DNA of 64,000 nt, taken from the NCBI RefSeq assembly GCF_900637055.1, contig NZ_LR134338.1, positions 2,304,001 through 2,368,000 on the forward strand, written 5' to 3'. The position numbers were made by a program, and so were the translations under genes. A model generated the notes under the pieces. The model was not told where the DNA came from and ran no database searches. It saw nothing but the letters and a program-made list of their open reading frames with translations. The stretch is from Brevibacillus brevis (GTDB lineage: Bacteria > Bacillota > Bacilli > Brevibacillales > Brevibacillaceae). How positions within the stretch are numbered: the stretch's first letter is position 1; every line of letters starts with the position of its first letter. This document shows, piece after piece, positions 61,574 through 64,000 of the stretch.

Positions 61574-62140
61574 ATGCGAGTAATCTCTGGAGAACACAGA
61601 GGAAGACGGTTGGCAGCAGTTCCGGGCAAAGGAACCAGACCGACAACCGATAAAGTCAAAGAATCGATTTTTAATATGATTGGTCCGTATTTCGATGGCG
61701 GGTGGGCATTGGACCTGTACGCCGGAACAGGTGGTCTCGGGATCGAGGCATTGAGTAGGGGAGCGGATCGGGCTGTTTTCGTGGAGCGAGATCACAAAGC
61801 ATTTGCTGTCGTAAAACAAAACGTCAGCACTTGCAGGCTGGACGATTATGCCGAGCTATATCGGATGGATGCGGACCGGGCTATTCGCACACTGAGTACG
61901 CGCAATCAAAAATTTGATCTCGTCTTTTTGGACCCGCCATACGCCCAGCAAAAGATTGTCGAAGAAATTGAGATGTTGCAGGAGCTGGGAATGTTGGCGG
62001 ATGGAGCGTGGATCGTGGCTGAGCATGATATCACAGACACCTTTCCGGATGCGATTGGTCATTGTGTGAAGGATCGAGCGGCTAAGTATGGGGATACAGC
62101 CGTTACCGTGTATTATTACGATTTGGAGCAACAAGCCTAA
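61574..62140 (+). CDS. rsmD: 16S rRNA (guanine(966)-N2)-methyltransferase RsmD
   Basis: Rossmann-fold methyltransferase of 188 residues that modifies G966 of 16S rRNA (B. subtilis YlbH). ATG 61574 (MRVISGEHRGRRL) is 8 bases after AGGTGA; ATG 61568 is closer. It has the family start GTRPTTDKVKESIFNMIG, the SAM loop LDLYAGTGGLGIEALSRGAD near residue 47 and the catalytic LVFLDPPYAQ near 117. coaD follows 46 bases later, as in other Bacilli. Confidence 0.93.
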   Translation: MRVISGEHRGRRLAAVPGKGTRPTTDKVKESIFNMIGPYFDGGWALDLYAGTGGLGIEALSRGADRAVFVERDHKAFAVVKQNVSTCRLDDYAELYRMDADRAIRTLSTRNQKFDLVFLDPPYAQQKIVEEIEMLQELGMLADGAWIVAEHDITDTFPDAIGHCVKDRAAKYGDTAVTVYYYDLEQQA

Positions 62141-62180
62141 CTTTCAAATCAAGGTGCAAAAGAGCACTAAGGGAGGATAA

Positions 62181-62666
<486 letters not shown>

Positions 62667-62667
62667 A

Positions 62668-63900
62668 TTATCGGGTTTTGCTACGGTTCATGTGCGAAAG
62701 AGTCAGGCTGGTACACAAAAGAATCACACCGACGCCAATGGCGATTCCTCCTGATAGTAGCAAGGTCTCCCACCAACTTGACGCAGGGATCTTCGATTTC
62801 GCTTGCACAAATACGGGGACGGCTTTCTCCACGAACCAGGAGCTGACTGTGGCAAGAGGGCCCCAAAAGACAAAGGTCAAAATCGCAGCTAGCAAAGCAT
62901 GAAGGGCTCTGGCAATCAAGTAGGGAGCGACACGAATATCCGTTTCACTCAAGATGCTCGCAACCTGCGCGTGAACACTCAAACCGCCCCAAGACAATAC
63001 AGCGCTGGCAATGGCCGCTTTCCAGACCAAGGAAACAGCATCGGGTACAATGCTCGCTGCCTGTGCGCCGAGGGTTACTTCGAACAAACCAGCCACGATT
63101 GCTTGCGAAAAGGCTGGTGGGAAACCAAAGGGACCGAGAATAATCGAGAGAAGCGTGCTGATGATTTGTGTCAGTTGAATGGTGGAGAAAAGTTGGATTA
63201 ATACCGAAAAAACGATGATAAAGCCACCGATCATAAGCAATGTATTCAGAGCGGATTGTACCGCTTCCCCCATTAATTTTCCGAACGGACGTCCATCGCG
63301 GACACGTGCCCGATGCATCGATTGCAAGGCACGTAAAGGAAGAGGAAGTGAATTTTTCTCCAATGGGGCTGAAGTAATGGCAAAGGGCGCATGAAAACGA
63401 TAGATCACACCCATGAGTACAGCTGACAAATAATGAGTCAGAGCTAGAATGATGCCCATTTGCTCACTGTGAAAAAAGCCGATTGCCACTGCTCCCATGA
63501 CGAATAAAGGGTCTCCCGTCGTTGTAAAAGAGACGAGACGTTCACCCTCAGCCTTCGTCACATTGCCTTGCAGACGCAGTCTTGTTGTCAGCTTTGCGGC
63601 TACTGGATAGCCGGACGAGAAGCCCATAGCCAGTACGAACCCGCCAGTACCCGGAACGTTAAACAGCGGGCGCATTAATGGCTCCAGTAACACGCCGACG
63701 AAATGAACGACGCCCAGACCCATCAACACCTCAGACAGCACAATAAAGGGAAGGGTAGAGGGGAAAACTACCTCCCACCATATTTTCAGACCGCGTACGG
63801 CAGCTTCAAAAGAAATCTGCGAGTATGCAACCAACGAAATAACAATGGAAACTGTCGAGAGGGCGAGCAACAAAGTAAGTACGGGTGAGTGGCGTGACAT
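62668..63900 (-). CDS. ylbJ: YlbJ-like sporulation integral membrane protein
   Basis: Nucleoside-recognition-like (Gate) membrane protein of 410 residues with about eight to ten spans, matching YlbJ, which is needed for spore cortex formation in B. subtilis. ATG 63900 (MSRHSPVLTLLL) has AGGAGGA 7 bases upstream. Family motifs are LKIWWEVVFPSTLPFIVLSEVLMGLG near residue 40 (shown in part: WWEVVFPSTLPF), GFSSGYPVAAKLTTRLR near 95 and SWGGLSVHAQVASIL near 320. It is convergent with coaD, with one base between stops. Confidence 0.9.
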   Translation of the reverse strand: MSRHSPVLTLLLALSTVSIVISLVAYSQISFEAAVRGLKIWWEVVFPSTLPFIVLSEVLMGLGVVHFVGVLLEPLMRPLFNVPGTGGFVLAMGFSSGYPVAAKLTTRLRLQGNVTKAEGERLVSFTTTGDPLFVMGAVAIGFFHSEQMGIILALTHYLSAVLMGVIYRFHAPFAITSAPLEKNSLPLPLRALQSMHRARVRDGRPFGKLMGEAVQSALNTLLMIGGFIIVFSVLIQLFSTIQLTQIISTLLSIILGPFGFPPAFSQAIVAGLFEVTLGAQAASIVPDAVSLVWKAAIASAVLSWGGLSVHAQVASILSETDIRVAPYLIARALHALLAAILTFVFWGPLATVSSWFVEKAVPVFVQAKSKIPASSWWETLLLSGGIAIGVGVILLCTSLTLSHMNRSKTR

Positions 63901-63960
63901 GGATTCCTCCTGAATCGAAGAAAGGTAGTAGTACATGTCTACGTGGCAGGCGGGAGAACT

Positions 63961-64000
63961 ATGCGTAAGCTTGGTCGACGAATATCTCCCAAGTGTGAAA
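63961..64000 (+). CDS. Possible start of a gene, cut by the window edge
   Basis: ATG 63961 with GGCGGGAGA 6 bases upstream and an open frame for 13 codons to the edge (MRKLGRRISPKCE). Divergent from ylbJ. Too short to judge. Confidence 0.2.
   Translation, partial: MRKLGRRISPKCE

Overview
The window looks like chromosomal DNA of an aerobic, endospore-forming Gram-positive bacterium of the Paenibacillaceae, most probably Brevibacillus. This is inferred from gene content and protein style, not from a database search. Supporting signs are strong AAGGAGG-type ribosome binding sites, frequent GTG/TTG starts, and many sporulation or spore genes (pdaA, cotS/cotSA-like, a gerA-type operon, ylbJ, SpoIIM-like). 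Local orders also match Bacilli: rsmD-coaD next to ylbJ, bpsA-bpsB, and a DUF47 gene with pit. I see no rRNA, tRNA, insertion sequence, prophage or CRISPR array.

Layout. 1-5.7 kb: the end of an unknown gene, a GNAT acetyltransferase, a VOC protein, an AraC regulator, a LexA-box-controlled operon (Y-family polymerase, unknown 123-aa protein, YolD-like protein), a C39-like lipoprotein and a small protein. 5.7-15.6 kb: a two-gene ABC exporter-type operon behind a perfect 26-bp palindrome, an MFS transporter, an amidohydrolase, the relic of an SRPBCC gene, a divergent EamA/LysR pair and a YwaF-like membrane protein. 15.7-26 kb: a 39-aa zinc-ribbon protein, a Gmad2 lipoprotein, aspA, pdaA, an acidic-tail protein, a SWIM-SNF2 helicase, and cotS-like and cotSA-like spore coat genes. 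26-34 kb: a VQVEAP-repeat protein and a MoxR/DUF58/DUF4129/DUF4350 operon with SpoIIM-like and RDD genes. 34-43 kb: two coupled coiled-coil membrane proteins (one with a phosphodiester glycosidase domain), a gamma-glutamyltranspeptidase fused to a copper-amine-oxidase-like domain, an epimerase, a VanY-type lipoprotein, signal peptidase I, a MarR regulator, a secreted repeat protein and an M29 aminopeptidase. 43-49 kb: bpsAB (alkylpyrone synthesis), a GGDEF protein, DUF47-pit and lgt. 49-61 kb: the three parts of a bacterial NHEJ system (LigD-type polymerase, LigD-type ligase, Ku) as separate genes, with a gerA-type germination operon between polymerase and ligase, plus thiC with a TPP riboswitch and a CDF transporter. 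61-64 kb: rsmD, coaD and convergent ylbJ.

Functional themes are DNA damage tolerance and repair (SOS polymerase cassette, Ku/LigD parts) and spore formation and germination. A visible sigma-G-type promoter precedes the germination operon. The most promising undescribed items are: the unknown middle gene of the SOS cassette; a candidate structured RNA of about 170 nt at 55.88-56.05 kb with its own promoter and a T-run end; the split NHEJ genes around the germination operon; the unusually long GerAB-type permease with an extra 78-aa membrane protein; and several short genes below usual calling limits.
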